Source of the DNA: an uncultured Veillonellaceae bacterium
GTDB lineage: Bacteria > Bacillota > Negativicutes > Veillonellales > Megasphaeraceae
Length of the DNA: 14,264 nt
Direction: 5' to 3'
Assembly (NCBI GenBank): GCA_900546795.1
Contig: UREG01000035.1
Coordinates: 1 to 14,264 of the forward strand
Shown one piece after another: positions 1 through 7,862 of this stretch (position 1 is its first letter; every line of letters starts with the position of its first letter). Position numbers and translations under genes: made by a program. The notes below the pieces were generated by a model. The model did no database searches, was not told where the DNA came from, and saw only the letters and a program-made list of their open reading frames with translations.

Positions 1-1
1 G

Positions 2-382
2 ACCCTGCAAAATCTAAAGGAACTGCACCGGCAAAGCCAGCAGAACATTCGGGTGGTCAGCTTCTCCCGCAACTTTGGCAAGGAGAGCGCCATTTACGCC
101 GGGCTGCAACACTGCGACGGCGAGTATATCAGCTTGATTGACGCGGACCTGCAACAGGATCCGGCCATCGTAAAGCAAATGACAGAAATTTTGGACGCAG
201 AGCCGGACACGGACTGCGTGTGCGCCTTTCAGGAGACCCGGCACGAGAACAAGCTGATGACCTCCGTGAAATCCGCTTTTTACAAAATGGCTACCAATAT
301 GAGCGAGGTGGATTTTGTGGACGGTGCTTCCGACTTTCGCACCTTCCGCCGCACCGTGCGAGACGCCCTGCTGCAAATGCCG
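2..382 (+). CDS. Family 2 glycosyltransferase, fragment (both ends missing)
   Basis: The frame is open from base 2, so the start lies before the window. The peptide contains VVSFSRNFGKESAIYAGL, then DGEYISLIDADLQQDP, then DGASDFRTF. This is the GT-A core of DPM1/GtrB-type family 2 glycosyltransferases, which move a sugar from a nucleotide donor to a polyprenyl-phosphate or similar lipid at the inner membrane. DADLQQDP holds the nucleotide/metal-binding aspartates. Homology stops after LLQMP, near base 382. The rest of the reading frame (to about 478) is the antisense of the TonB receptor gene and is not real protein. The C-terminal half of the catalytic domain and the usual membrane helices are absent. 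GC content and codon use (many CTG, GCC, GAC codons) differ clearly from the rest of the window. This is the only plus-strand gene, so it is probably foreign to this locus. Confidence 0.85.
377..382. other. Abrupt junction between two truncated genes
   Basis: The six bases ATGCCG fit both partners. Read forward they end the glycosyltransferase (codons for M-P). Read in reverse they belong to the D-G-I codons of the TonB receptor. Homology to each protein stops here, the genes face each other, and base composition changes at the same point. There is no insertion sequence, direct repeat or attachment-like sequence around it. A chimeric assembly or amplification join through microhomology is the simplest reading. 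Confidence 0.7.
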
Positions 383-2064
383 TCAATTTCCGCTTCATCG
401 ACGTTGATATATGTAGATTCATATCCTCCGGGCACCGCTTGGGTATCGTCCGTGATCTTATCTCTTACATCGGAATGAAAGTAGGTAATATCACCGAAGT
501 AGCCGTTCTTTTCCCCTTCAATCCCGATTTCAAAGTTTGTCGATTTTTCCGGGTCCAGATCCGGGTTGCCCACAACATGGACTACGCCCATCATATTCCG
601 AGTCATATCCATATACAAGTCAGCCAGCGTCGGTGCTTTAAAGCCTTTGCCAAAACTTCCTTTCAGCCGGTAGTTTTCATTGAGTTTATATGTAGCTCCC
701 AATTTCGGGCTCGTATACGAACCAAATTTATCATTATGGTCGAACCGTAAAGAAGGAATAAGGAGCAGTTTGTCATTGATCTGCCATTCATCCTGCACAT
801 ATACCGCCTGGGTATCCATGGACTGATCGCCGTATCCTTTTGTAAGACCTTCCATCGATGCGCTGCCGCTTCCTTCCACGCGTGTGCCTTCATAAGTCGT
901 ATGCTGATATTCACCGCCGAAGGTAAGAAGATGCTTATCATTGACGGCTACCGTATCCCGTCCTTCTACCGCAAAAATACTGTATTTAGCCAAGTCAAAA
1001 TCAAATGGAGTCGATGCGTGCTCCGCCGCATTATATAACCGGGATTCTTTCTTCAGTTCACTATAGTAAGCTCGGAACATAAAATCATGCTTGTTCGTCT
1101 GCGCATCATAAGCCAAACTAAAGTTTTTCATCGTATTGTCATACCATTCTTTTTTGTCTTTCGCATCGAGCGCACCGTGCATGCTATAGATAAAATTCTT
1201 TACATCTTCCCCGCTGTACAATCCGCTTGCGTTCCATGAAACTGGATCGCTGTTATACAGCCGGTCATACATTATCGATGCCATCGGTCCGGCAACATAC
1301 GGCATTCCAAATTCATTGTCGGCATACTTTGTCCGCAGTTTTTCTTTCATATACCCGGCATTCACGGTAAGGTGACGATTATCGCTGATATCATATTTCG
1401 CATCTAAATTGTATTGCTGACGCGGACCATTCAGATTTGAGTTGCCATCACCGCGGCTTTCTTCCCGTACATTCGTAAAGCGGGCGTCCAGAGAAAGCGA
1501 GAGATTTCCCTGCTTTCCGGAGTCCCAGCGATACCAGTTATTTACTTCTTCTGCCCCGGTAGACACACCAAGCGTAAATTTTGGGTCTTTTGATTCTTTC
1601 GTAATAATATTGATAACGCCGCCAAGCGCATCCGCTCCATAGATTGCGCTGGAATTGCCTCGGACAATTTCGATCCGTTCCACATTGTCAATGTTGATCC
1701 GATCCAGTGTATAGGCATTGGCAGTTGCCGTCGTATTTTCTCCTGCCAACCGCTTTCCATCAATTAAAATCAGCGTATACTGCGATTCCATGCCGCGGAT
1801 AGAGACCTGATTGCCGGTCATTCCTGCTTTAGAAAGATTCACGTTATTTGCCAGACGAAGTGCGGCGCGAAGATTATCTGCCCCCAGATTTTCGATATCT
1901 TCACGCGTAATTACTTCTACGCTTTCCGGAACTTCTTTTACCAGCTGCTCCGTCCGCGTTGCAGTTACCACCACTTCATCTGTTGTAACACTGTCTGCAG
2001 GCGCTGCCCAAACGGATGCGCTTACTGCGGTCAATACTGCCATTGTCAATACACTTTTTCTCAT
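377..2064 (-). CDS. TonB-dependent outer-membrane receptor, probably for heme; C-terminus missing
   Basis: About 562 genuine residues remain. A signal peptide runs over residues 1-20 and ends SVWA. A TonB box-like stretch (TDEVVVTATR, about 28-37) and a plug domain (about 40-155, with IRGMES, LILIDGKR, IEIVRGNSSAIYGADALGGVINIIT) follow, then beta-barrel strands. The region FKAP (475-478), His496 and NPDL (500-503) resembles the FRAP box, essential His and NPNL box of HemR-type heme receptors. Its place after hutW supports heme as substrate. The barrel is cut after EAEIDGI, so roughly the last 100 residues are missing; the frame continues to base 280 only through unrelated sequence. The start is ATG at 2064, preceded by a GGGGTAGGA-like ribosome site, 30 bases after the hutW stop, so it is probably the last gene of the operon. 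Confidence 0.88.
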
Positions 2065-2094
2065 TGTCCTACCCCTTTTCTCATCTCATTACGA

Positions 2095-3699
2095 TTACTT
2101 CTTCATCATCGCTTTAATATGATCCGGCGCCATGGTTTTCATCATTTCTTTTACCATCGCTTTCGGCATGGCCTGAATCATGTCTTTCACATGATTCGGC
2201 ATCTGAGCGGCTAATTGGCGAAGTTCTTCGTCGGGAACGCCGTCCATCAGCTCCCGGAGCAGACGCATCAAATTTTCGTCTTTTCCAGAGTCGCTGTTCT
2301 CCTTTTTGTCCTGTGCGGCTACTTTCTGCTGCACTACATCGTTCGTGCCGGTTAAAATCCGCTGAATGCATTCCACAACAGTCTGCGACAAGTTCACATG
2401 CCAGAATTCTCCGGCAGGCGTCAGCTTGTACAGCAGCCCATTATAGGTCATAAGCCCTCTTTCGGTCCAAGTATCAAGCAGCCACTTCAATTCCTGCAAA
2501 GCGGCGTCTTCCTTGACCAACGGACGCAGATCGAAATAGCATTGTTCCAGCTGATCGATCGCCATGCTGAATATCGGCTGAAGCGGAGATTTCTTGATTA
2601 ATGCCATAAATGGCTTTTGTCCGGCTTCAACCATCGCTTCATATGGCTTCAAGCTGCGATGCAGCATCGTCGAATAACTGCCCAGATTGCCGCCGGCGCC
2701 GCAGCCGAACGGGAACATCGGTACCCCTTTTTTCGTCAGGGTATTGTATAAACTTCTTTCCCGATTATTACGCCGCCAATGACATACGCTCAAGCGAGTA
2801 AACGGACGCTTTTCGATAAACTCCAAGGCCTGCATATACATATCTGCCTGCTCTGCCGTAGAAGCCGCGCGGCTCATTTGTCCGGCCTGAATCCGTTTAT
2901 CCAAATCGCTGCCTTCAAAGACATTGAGCTGATAAATATCCATTCCATCTATACCGGATTCTTCTAAAAGTTCCAAGTCCCGCTGCCATACTTCTTTCGT
3001 CTGATCCGGTAATCCGTAAATCAAATCAATGACTACGGAACATTGCTGATAGGATTTCAATTCAGCCAATCGCCGAAGAACCGTTTCCTGATCGTCAATT
3101 CGTTTGAGCTGCTGCCGCACATGAGTATCAAAGGACTGTACGCCGAGCGACATTCGATTTACGCCATTTGCCATCCATACATCCATCTTTTCCGGTACCA
3201 AATCATGAATACGCCCCTCTAACGTCAATTCATAGTCATTTGCCAGCGGAATGCAGTTATGTATCGTCTGCAAAAGACGTTCTGCATTGTGCGGTGACAG
3301 CGATGTAGGTGTTCCTCCGCCGATAAACAGCGCGTGAATCAGCCCATCTTTTAAAAGCGGCGATTCCGCTTCCCGTTCGATCTCGTCAATCAAGCAATCT
3401 ATATAATGATCCTCTACAGATTGATTGGTTGCATTCTGAAAGAACCCGCAGTACAAACATTTTGTCTGACAAAACGGAATATGGATATATGCCGACCGGA
3501 TTTCTTTTTTGTCCGGCGGCATTGCCAGCATCTCTTTCCAAACCTGCTGAGATTCCTCTGGAGCCAGCGGTTTTCCATTTACTCCGGCATGAACCACGCG
3601 CTTGCTGTCAAACGCATGCCGCAGCGGATCGTCACAAGCTCTGCCAAGCTGTAAATCTCTTTTGTCTGCTGGCAGAGAATCAAAATATTCTTTTAACAT
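2095..3699 (-). CDS. hutW: HutW/ChuW-type radical SAM enzyme for anaerobic heme degradation
   Basis: The protein has 534 residues and belongs to the HemN-like radical SAM group. The motif FCQTKCLYC gives Cys77, Cys81 and Cys84, which bind the SAM-reactive [4Fe-4S] cluster. GGGTPT (127-132) is the SAM-contact glycine motif, and SLGVQSFD and IDLIYGLPDQT follow as in HemN-like proteins. The CGFFQN ending and the N-terminal region (DPLRHAF) fit ChuW/HutW better than true HemN. Characterised ChuW uses SAM and reduced flavodoxin to methylate heme and open the porphyrin without oxygen, giving anaerobilin and free iron. The flavodoxin gene ends 9 bases upstream, and AGGAG overlaps that stop as the ribosome site. 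A Met-rich extension (about 476-534) follows a charged linker and is not part of the core fold. Oxygen-independent coproporphyrinogen oxidase is the main alternative, made unlikely by the neighbours. Confidence 0.9.
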   Translation of the reverse strand: MLKEYFDSLPADKRDLQLGRACDDPLRHAFDSKRVVHAGVNGKPLAPEESQQVWKEMLAMPPDKKEIRSAYIHIPFCQTKCLYCGFFQNATNQSVEDHYIDCLIDEIEREAESPLLKDGLIHALFIGGGTPTSLSPHNAERLLQTIHNCIPLANDYELTLEGRIHDLVPEKMDVWMANGVNRMSLGVQSFDTHVRQQLKRIDDQETVLRRLAELKSYQQCSVVIDLIYGLPDQTKEVWQRDLELLEESGIDGMDIYQLNVFEGSDLDKRIQAGQMSRAASTAEQADMYMQALEFIEKRPFTRLSVCHWRRNNRERSLYNTLTKKGVPMFPFGCGAGGNLGSYSTMLHRSLKPYEAMVEAGQKPFMALIKKSPLQPIFSMAIDQLEQCYFDLRPLVKEDAALQELKWLLDTWTERGLMTYNGLLYKLTPAGEFWHVNLSQTVVECIQRILTGTNDVVQQKVAAQDKKENSDSGKDENLMRLLRELMDGVPDEELRQLAAQMPNHVKDMIQAMPKAMVKEMMKTMAPDHIKAMMKK

Positions 3700-3708
3700 G
3701 CCGATCTC

Positions 3709-4227
3709 CTAAGCGCCTATTTTTGCAGCAACTTCTTTTGCAAAGGCAGCAGCGTTTTTGCAGTCGTCTTCATTTGGATGTTTGGAAGCATCTTCCAAAC
3801 GTTTAATCCGTTCCGGATTCATTCCATGCGGATGATCTATCGGGAACATCTTTGCCATCGCTTCCACTAATTTCGGATCCACTTTCCCCTGGCAGATAAA
3901 GCCGCCCACTACTTCATTTCCTTCCGGCAAAAGAGCCCCGCCTTTTTCCAATGATTCTCTGGCATGATCCGAGTCAGGATATGCGCCAAGCGTAGCAAAG
4001 AGCGCTACCTTCTGATTTTTCAAAGATTCCAAGTAGGCTTTCGCTTTGCTGTCCGCCGTACCTTTATCTACCCAATATCCCACAAAGACCACATCATATG
4101 CGGAGGTATCCGCTGGTGCGTTTTCTACCGCAAAAATTTCTTTTTCTCCCGGCAATGCTTCAAAAATAGCCTCGCCAATCATTTTCGTATTGCCTGTCAA
4201 AGAAGAATATACTACTGCACTTTTCAT
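3709..4227 (-). CDS. Flavodoxin-family protein, likely electron donor/partner for HutW (HmuF-like)
   Basis: The protein has 172 residues and no signal peptide, so it is cytoplasmic. Residues 5-14 (VVYSSLTGNT) form the FMN phosphate-binding loop of flavodoxins, and FVGYWVDKGTAD and LFATLGAYPDS match the two later flavin-contact loops. The C-terminal part (FPIDHPHGMNPERIKRLEDASKHPNEDD) is longer than in simple flavodoxins and is typical of the flavodoxin-like group that includes the BilS-type proteins. From the literature as I recall it, Fusobacterium HmuF is a flavodoxin encoded with the HutW homologue HmuW; it binds heme and reduces anaerobilin. The gene lies directly upstream of hutW, so a matching role is the natural inference. 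The start ATG at 4227 has a perfect AGGAGG eight bases upstream. Confidence 0.87.
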   Translation of the reverse strand: MKSAVVYSSLTGNTKMIGEAIFEALPGEKEIFAVENAPADTSAYDVVFVGYWVDKGTADSKAKAYLESLKNQKVALFATLGAYPDSDHARESLEKGGALLPEGNEVVGGFICQGKVDPKLVEAMAKMFPIDHPHGMNPERIKRLEDASKHPNEDDCKNAAAFAKEVAAKIGA

Positions 4228-4316
4228 ATTTCGTGCCTCCTTATAAATACTTTATATTTTATAGATAGTGAAATACACTCTCACTCTATAACGAAATAAA
4301 TACGCCATTGTCATCG
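4228..4316 (-). promoter_or_regulatory. Intergenic region before flavodoxin: possible internal promoter and operator
   Basis: This 89-base gap is the only sizeable break inside the heme cluster. On the minus strand an ATGACA element and TATAGA lie 18 bases apart, a weak sigma-70-like match. Overlapping short inverted repeats occur at 4267-4285 (AGTGA...TCACT, and AGTG-AAATA-CACT). No terminator-like hairpin with a T-run is visible. The region could hold a second start site for flavodoxin-hutW-receptor, or be plain spacer. The promoter match alone is not convincing. Confidence 0.35.
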
Positions 4317-5105
4317 TTATACCGTCTCATAAGGAAAACAGACCAGCTGTTCTTCCGTCCCCTGTTTCATCCTAGTGACAATTGCTTTTACATCATAAAT
4401 AGATTCCAGGTTTTCTTTTGTAAACACGGTTTCTACCGATCCGTCTGCCACGATTTTTCCATTTTTCACCGCTACAAGACGATGGCTGTACCGCGCCGCA
4501 TGATTTAAATCATGCAGCACCATGATCACCGTAATATGCATGGTTTGATATAGTTCTTCCACCAGCTGCATAAGTTCCAGCTGATGGTGAATGTCCAAGT
4601 ATGTCGTCGGTTCGTCCAGCAAAAGAATTTCCGGCTCCTGCGCCAAGGCCATCGCCAGCCATGCCCGCTGCCGCTCTCCGCCGGACAAAGCGCTGAGATT
4701 GCGGTTCTGCATCATGGTAAGTCCTGTCGCTTCCAAAGCCTTATCTACTGCTTGGATGTCTTCGTCTTTCAGCTGAGAAAACATCGACTGGTACGGCAGG
4801 CGGCCGCAAGCCACCAAGTCCCGTATCGTCATATCTCCAGGCGCCTGCGCTGACTGCGGCAGTATCGATAATATTTGCGCCGCTTTTTCGGAAGAAAACT
4901 CTTTTAAAGAGCGGCCGTCTAAATATACTGCCCCGCCCGTCGGCTCCAGGAGCCGGCCCAACGCTTTTAACAGCGTAGATTTTCCCGATCCGTTCGGACC
5001 GATAATTGAGACGATTTCCGGTTTGGAAAAGTCGACCGACATGTCTTCTGCAATGACTCGTGAGCCATACTGAAGCCGTACATGTTCTGCTTGTAATGTA
5101 TGCAT
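4317..5105 (-). CDS. hmuV: ABC transporter ATPase, iron-chelate/heme type (FecE/HmuV family)
   Basis: This 262-residue cytoplasmic ATPase powers the permease encoded just upstream. GPNGSGKST (about 37-45) is Walker A, LSGGERQRAWLAMAL is the ABC signature, LLLDEPTTYLDI is Walker B with the D-loop, and the switch histidine is in VLHDLNHA. Length and motifs fit the ferric siderophore/heme/B12 importer family (COG1120). The start ATG overlaps the permease stop as TGATG, so the two are translationally coupled. The sequence alone does not separate heme from siderophore or cobalamin; heme is inferred from hutW and the receptor. It is the last gene before the 89-base gap. Confidence 0.88.
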   Translation of the reverse strand: MHTLQAEHVRLQYGSRVIAEDMSVDFSKPEIVSIIGPNGSGKSTLLKALGRLLEPTGGAVYLDGRSLKEFSSEKAAQILSILPQSAQAPGDMTIRDLVACGRLPYQSMFSQLKDEDIQAVDKALEATGLTMMQNRNLSALSGGERQRAWLAMALAQEPEILLLDEPTTYLDIHHQLELMQLVEELYQTMHITVIMVLHDLNHAARYSHRLVAVKNGKIVADGSVETVFTKENLESIYDVKAIVTRMKQGTEEQLVCFPYETV

Positions 5106-6115
5106 CAGCCCCTCATCCTCCGTTTCAGCAAATATAAGAAAAACGGCGCGCCGATGAAGGACATGAAAATACCTACTGGAATTTCTACAGGACTAAAAAC
5201 AGTCCTGGCTATTGTATCGGCACCGACCACAAGAGCCGCTCCAAAAAGAGCGGATACCGGCAGCAAATGCTCAAAGTCCGATCCTACGATCATACGCATA
5301 ATATGAGGGACGATCAAACCTACAAACCCCAGCAAACCAGCGACACTGACAGCAGACGCCGCCAAAAGCGCCGCCAGGATAATCAGCCCTAACCGAGTTT
5401 TCTCCACAGATACGCCCAAACTTCTCGCTACCTCATCGCCAAGCTGGAGCGCATTGAGTTTACGGTATACACAAAGGGTTCCAACAATGCCGACAGCACT
5501 GTACGGAGCAATCATCAGCACATGATTCCAGCTGGCACCGGCAAATCCTCCTGCCATCCACGTTACCGTTCCCTGAATTTTATCAGAGAAAAACACAGAC
5601 AACGCCGTCATGCCGCCGCCAAAAAACGCAGCTACTGCCACGCCTGCCAAAATCAGCCGCAGCGGATGCACTCCCCGTTCCCAGGCAAGAATAAACACAA
5701 TGGCCGTCGCGCCGATTGCGCCGATAAACGCAGCCATTGGCACAAACGACGTCCATTCAGGAGCAATCAGCATAAGCGCCATTGCAGCAAGGCCGGCCCC
5801 TGCCGAAATACCGATAATCCCCGGATCTGCCAGAGGGTTTCGCAAGATCCCCTGCAATATGCAGCCTGCCAATGCCAAATTGGCTCCCGCAAAAGCGGCA
5901 CAGATAGCTCTGGGTATGCGCAGATGATACATAATACGATAATTTTCCGTATTTTCACCCACAAAAATCATTTGATACATTTCATCTAAAGATCCCCGCA
6001 CCGCCCCAAAAGCCACAGCAGCCACCAAAGCAGCCAGTACCAACACCGTACCTGCCAGCAATGCCAGCATACGTACTTTCATTCGTTTGTCTTCCTGCAT
6101 CACTATATGTTCCAT
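5105..6115 (-). CDS. hmuU: ABC transporter permease, FecCD/BtuC/HmuU family
   Basis: The protein has about 336 residues and is strongly hydrophobic, with around ten predicted membrane helices. Family landmarks include the LRIPRAICAAFAGANLALAGCILQGILRNPLADPGIIGISAGAG region near the N-terminus, and GLLGFVGLIVPHIMR, which holds the coupling segment that contacts the ATPase. It is the inner-membrane channel of a heme/siderophore-type importer. ATG at 6115 overlaps the binding-protein stop (TGATG). A GTG three bases further upstream and an internal ATG (13th codon, preceded by CAGGAAG) are alternative starts; the internal one puts the first helix close to the N-terminus. The gene overlaps the ATPase gene at its 3' end. 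Confidence 0.9.
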   Translation of the reverse strand: MEHIVMQEDKRMKVRMLALLAGTVLVLAALVAAVAFGAVRGSLDEMYQMIFVGENTENYRIMYHLRIPRAICAAFAGANLALAGCILQGILRNPLADPGIIGISAGAGLAAMALMLIAPEWTSFVPMAAFIGAIGATAIVFILAWERGVHPLRLILAGVAVAAFFGGGMTALSVFFSDKIQGTVTWMAGGFAGASWNHVLMIAPYSAVGIVGTLCVYRKLNALQLGDEVARSLGVSVEKTRLGLIILAALLAASAVSVAGLLGFVGLIVPHIMRMIVGSDFEHLLPVSALFGAALVVGADTIARTVFSPVEIPVGIFMSFIGAPFFLYLLKRRMRG

Positions 6116-7080
6116 CACTGTTTACCTTCTGCATATAAATCATTGGCCATCAATTCCAGCGCCGCGCCGATTTCCGTTCCCGGATTGATCGTGAACAGGC
6201 GATTGGGGAGTACAAAAACCGTACCGCGTTTGACAGCTTGCGTATCACGCCAAATCGCGTGACTGTTCATTTCCTCCCGAAACTGCGCAATCGACGCAGG
6301 ATCTGCCCCCATCGCTATGATAAATATATTTTGCGGATCTGCTTTTGCAATATATTCCATACTAAGCGCTGTATACGGCCCTTTGACGGAATCTGCACTG
6401 TCTGCAATATTAATCCCATTCAGCCGCTTCAGCAATTCCCCGCTGAAACTTTGGCTGGTCGCCATATTGAAACTTCCCGGCGCTCCAAAGATAATCACGC
6501 TTTTTTCCGGAGTTTTTCCTTCAGCTAATTTAGCTGCCCGGTCATAGTCTGCCTGAATCGTTTCAATAACCTGTTTAGCTGCATCTGGTTTTCCCGTCAG
6601 TTCTCCATACAGTTTAAGTGTATCCAACACGTCTTCATAACGATTGAGTTCATTGATATAGAGCGGTATACCCGCCTGCTTCAAAGTTTCCCGCAGACCA
6701 TTATGAAACGGGACGTTTACTCCAATAACCAAGTCCGGTTTTAAAGCAATAATTTTTTCCGTATTCGGCTGATGAATCAAGCCGATTTCTTCTATTCCCT
6801 TGATCTTTTCAGCCAAGTCTGGAGAAAAGGACGTAGACGTTGGCTTTCCAACGACTTCCTCCAGTCCGCCTGCCGCCGCATATAAGTCCAAATTGGAAGC
6901 ATTCAGTATGACAACCCGTTTAGGATGGGAAGGAATTTCTATTTGCGTACCTGTACTGTCTGTCAGCATCCGTACTGCCTGTCCGCCATCGCCTTCATTA
7001 TTTTTCATAAACAACTGTACGCCTATAGCAGCAATTGCTACAATAACCGCCGCTAAAATGATTCGTATCCATTTTTGCAT
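6115..7080 (-). CDS. hmuT: Periplasmic heme/iron-chelate binding protein of an ABC importer (BtuF/FecB/HmuT family)
   Basis: This 321-residue protein has a single N-terminal hydrophobic segment (about 5-25) and then a class III binding-protein fold: TDSTGTQIEIPSHPKRVVILNASNLDLYAAAGG in the first lobe, EKIIALKPDLVIG, then a long linking helix and VFVLPNRLFTINPG in the second lobe. It hands ligand to the permease encoded immediately downstream. There is no lipobox Cys after the hydrophobic segment and no clear A-X-A cleavage site, so it may stay anchored by an uncleaved signal rather than as a lipoprotein. The start ATG at 7080 follows a GAGG-type ribosome site, 15 bases after the tonB stop. 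Heme as ligand is inferred from the neighbours. Confidence 0.87.
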   Translation of the reverse strand: MQKWIRIILAAVIVAIAAIGVQLFMKNNEGDGGQAVRMLTDSTGTQIEIPSHPKRVVILNASNLDLYAAAGGLEEVVGKPTSTSFSPDLAEKIKGIEEIGLIHQPNTEKIIALKPDLVIGVNVPFHNGLRETLKQAGIPLYINELNRYEDVLDTLKLYGELTGKPDAAKQVIETIQADYDRAAKLAEGKTPEKSVIIFGAPGSFNMATSQSFSGELLKRLNGINIADSADSVKGPYTALSMEYIAKADPQNIFIIAMGADPASIAQFREEMNSHAIWRDTQAVKRGTVFVLPNRLFTINPGTEIGAALELMANDLYAEGKQ

Positions 7081-7095
7081 AATATTGCCTCGTTT

Positions 7096-7857
7096 CTACT
7101 GTAATCTAAACACGACAGTCGTATTAATCGAGACCGGCTGTCCGCTGGCATTGGGATAAGGACAAGACGCCTGTGCCGCTTGTATGGCTGCTTCATCCAG
7201 CATGCTGTTTCCCGAGCTTGAAGCTACGCTCACATGCATTAAATTTCCATCTCCATCCAATGCTATTGCAAGAGTAACCGTCCCCTGTATTCCCCGGCGC
7301 ACCGCCATATAAGGATATTGCTTATTACTGTTCAGCGCTGCCCAAAAACCGTCTACATCAAACGGAGAGCTCCCTGTACCGGAAGCACCGCTGTTTCCGC
7401 TTCCCTGCCCGCTGCCGCTGCCTTCTCCATATCCTTGGCCGCTGCCCGTTCCTGTTCCGCTTCCACTGCCTTCTCCGCCGCCAGTACCGCCTCCGCTTCC
7501 GCCGTCTCCATACCGCGGCCGTTCTGCAGCGGCTGCAGCGCTGTCATTGCTCACAGTCGCCGGCCGCGAAACTTCAGAAGCATACGGATCCGGAAAAGAA
7601 GGTGTTTCATGCTGTACAGCCGCTGTTTTCGCCGCTACCTCTTCCGCTTTCAGCGGCTCCGGGAATGCACTGCCTCCGCCTCCGGCATGGCCGCTTCCAG
7701 AGGAAAGGGACGAAGACATATCCAGGTCAATCGTATACACGGTCTGTTTCTGCTGCTCCAAAACACCGCCCAGGAATACACTAAAAATGCCGATAGCCAA
7801 ACAATGCACTACAACCGAAGCCGTACATGCCCGCTTCCATGATTGGCGTGCATTCAT
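7096..7857 (-). CDS. tonB: TonB energy-transducing protein with a Gly/Ser-rich periplasmic linker
   Basis: Counted from the upstream ATG at 7866, the protein has 256 residues. One N-terminal membrane helix (about 14-35, with a His as in TonB helices) is followed by a long extended region. A linker of nearly pure Gly/Ser with Glu, Gln and Thr (about 120-167) comes next, and then a TonB C-terminal domain (about 183-256, with YPYMAVRRGIQGTVTLAI, SSSGNSMLDEAAIQAA and a final VVFRLQ). It links ExbB-ExbD to outer-membrane receptors. Most TonB proteins have a Pro-rich linker; this one does not. I chose ATG at 7857 because AAAGGA lies eight bases upstream. ATG at 7866 would overlap the exbD stop (ATGA) but has the ribosome site too close. 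Gene order exbB-exbD-tonB supports the call. Confidence 0.9.
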   Translation of the reverse strand: MNARQSWKRACTASVVVHCLAIGIFSVFLGGVLEQQKQTVYTIDLDMSSSLSSGSGHAGGGGSAFPEPLKAEEVAAKTAAVQHETPSFPDPYASEVSRPATVSNDSAAAAAERPRYGDGGSGGGTGGGEGSGSGTGTGSGQGYGEGSGSGQGSGNSGASGTGSSPFDVDGFWAALNSNKQYPYMAVRRGIQGTVTLAIALDGDGNLMHVSVASSSGNSMLDEAAIQAAQASCPYPNASGQPVSINTTVVFRLQ

Positions 7858-7862
7858 AGCGC

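Noticed and set aside
280..376. C-terminal end of the receptor reading frame
   Set aside because: These residues are the antisense of the glycosyltransferase, with no barrel-strand character; they are not native receptor sequence.
220..750. Plus-strand 176-codon frame crossing the junction
   Set aside because: It spans the chimeric join and lies opposite the receptor gene; it has no recognisable domain and is an antisense shadow.
7318..7842. Long plus-strand frame opposite tonB
   Set aside because: It is the antisense of the Gly/Ser repeat region, rich in Ser, Ala and Arg from codon complementarity, and has no independent support.
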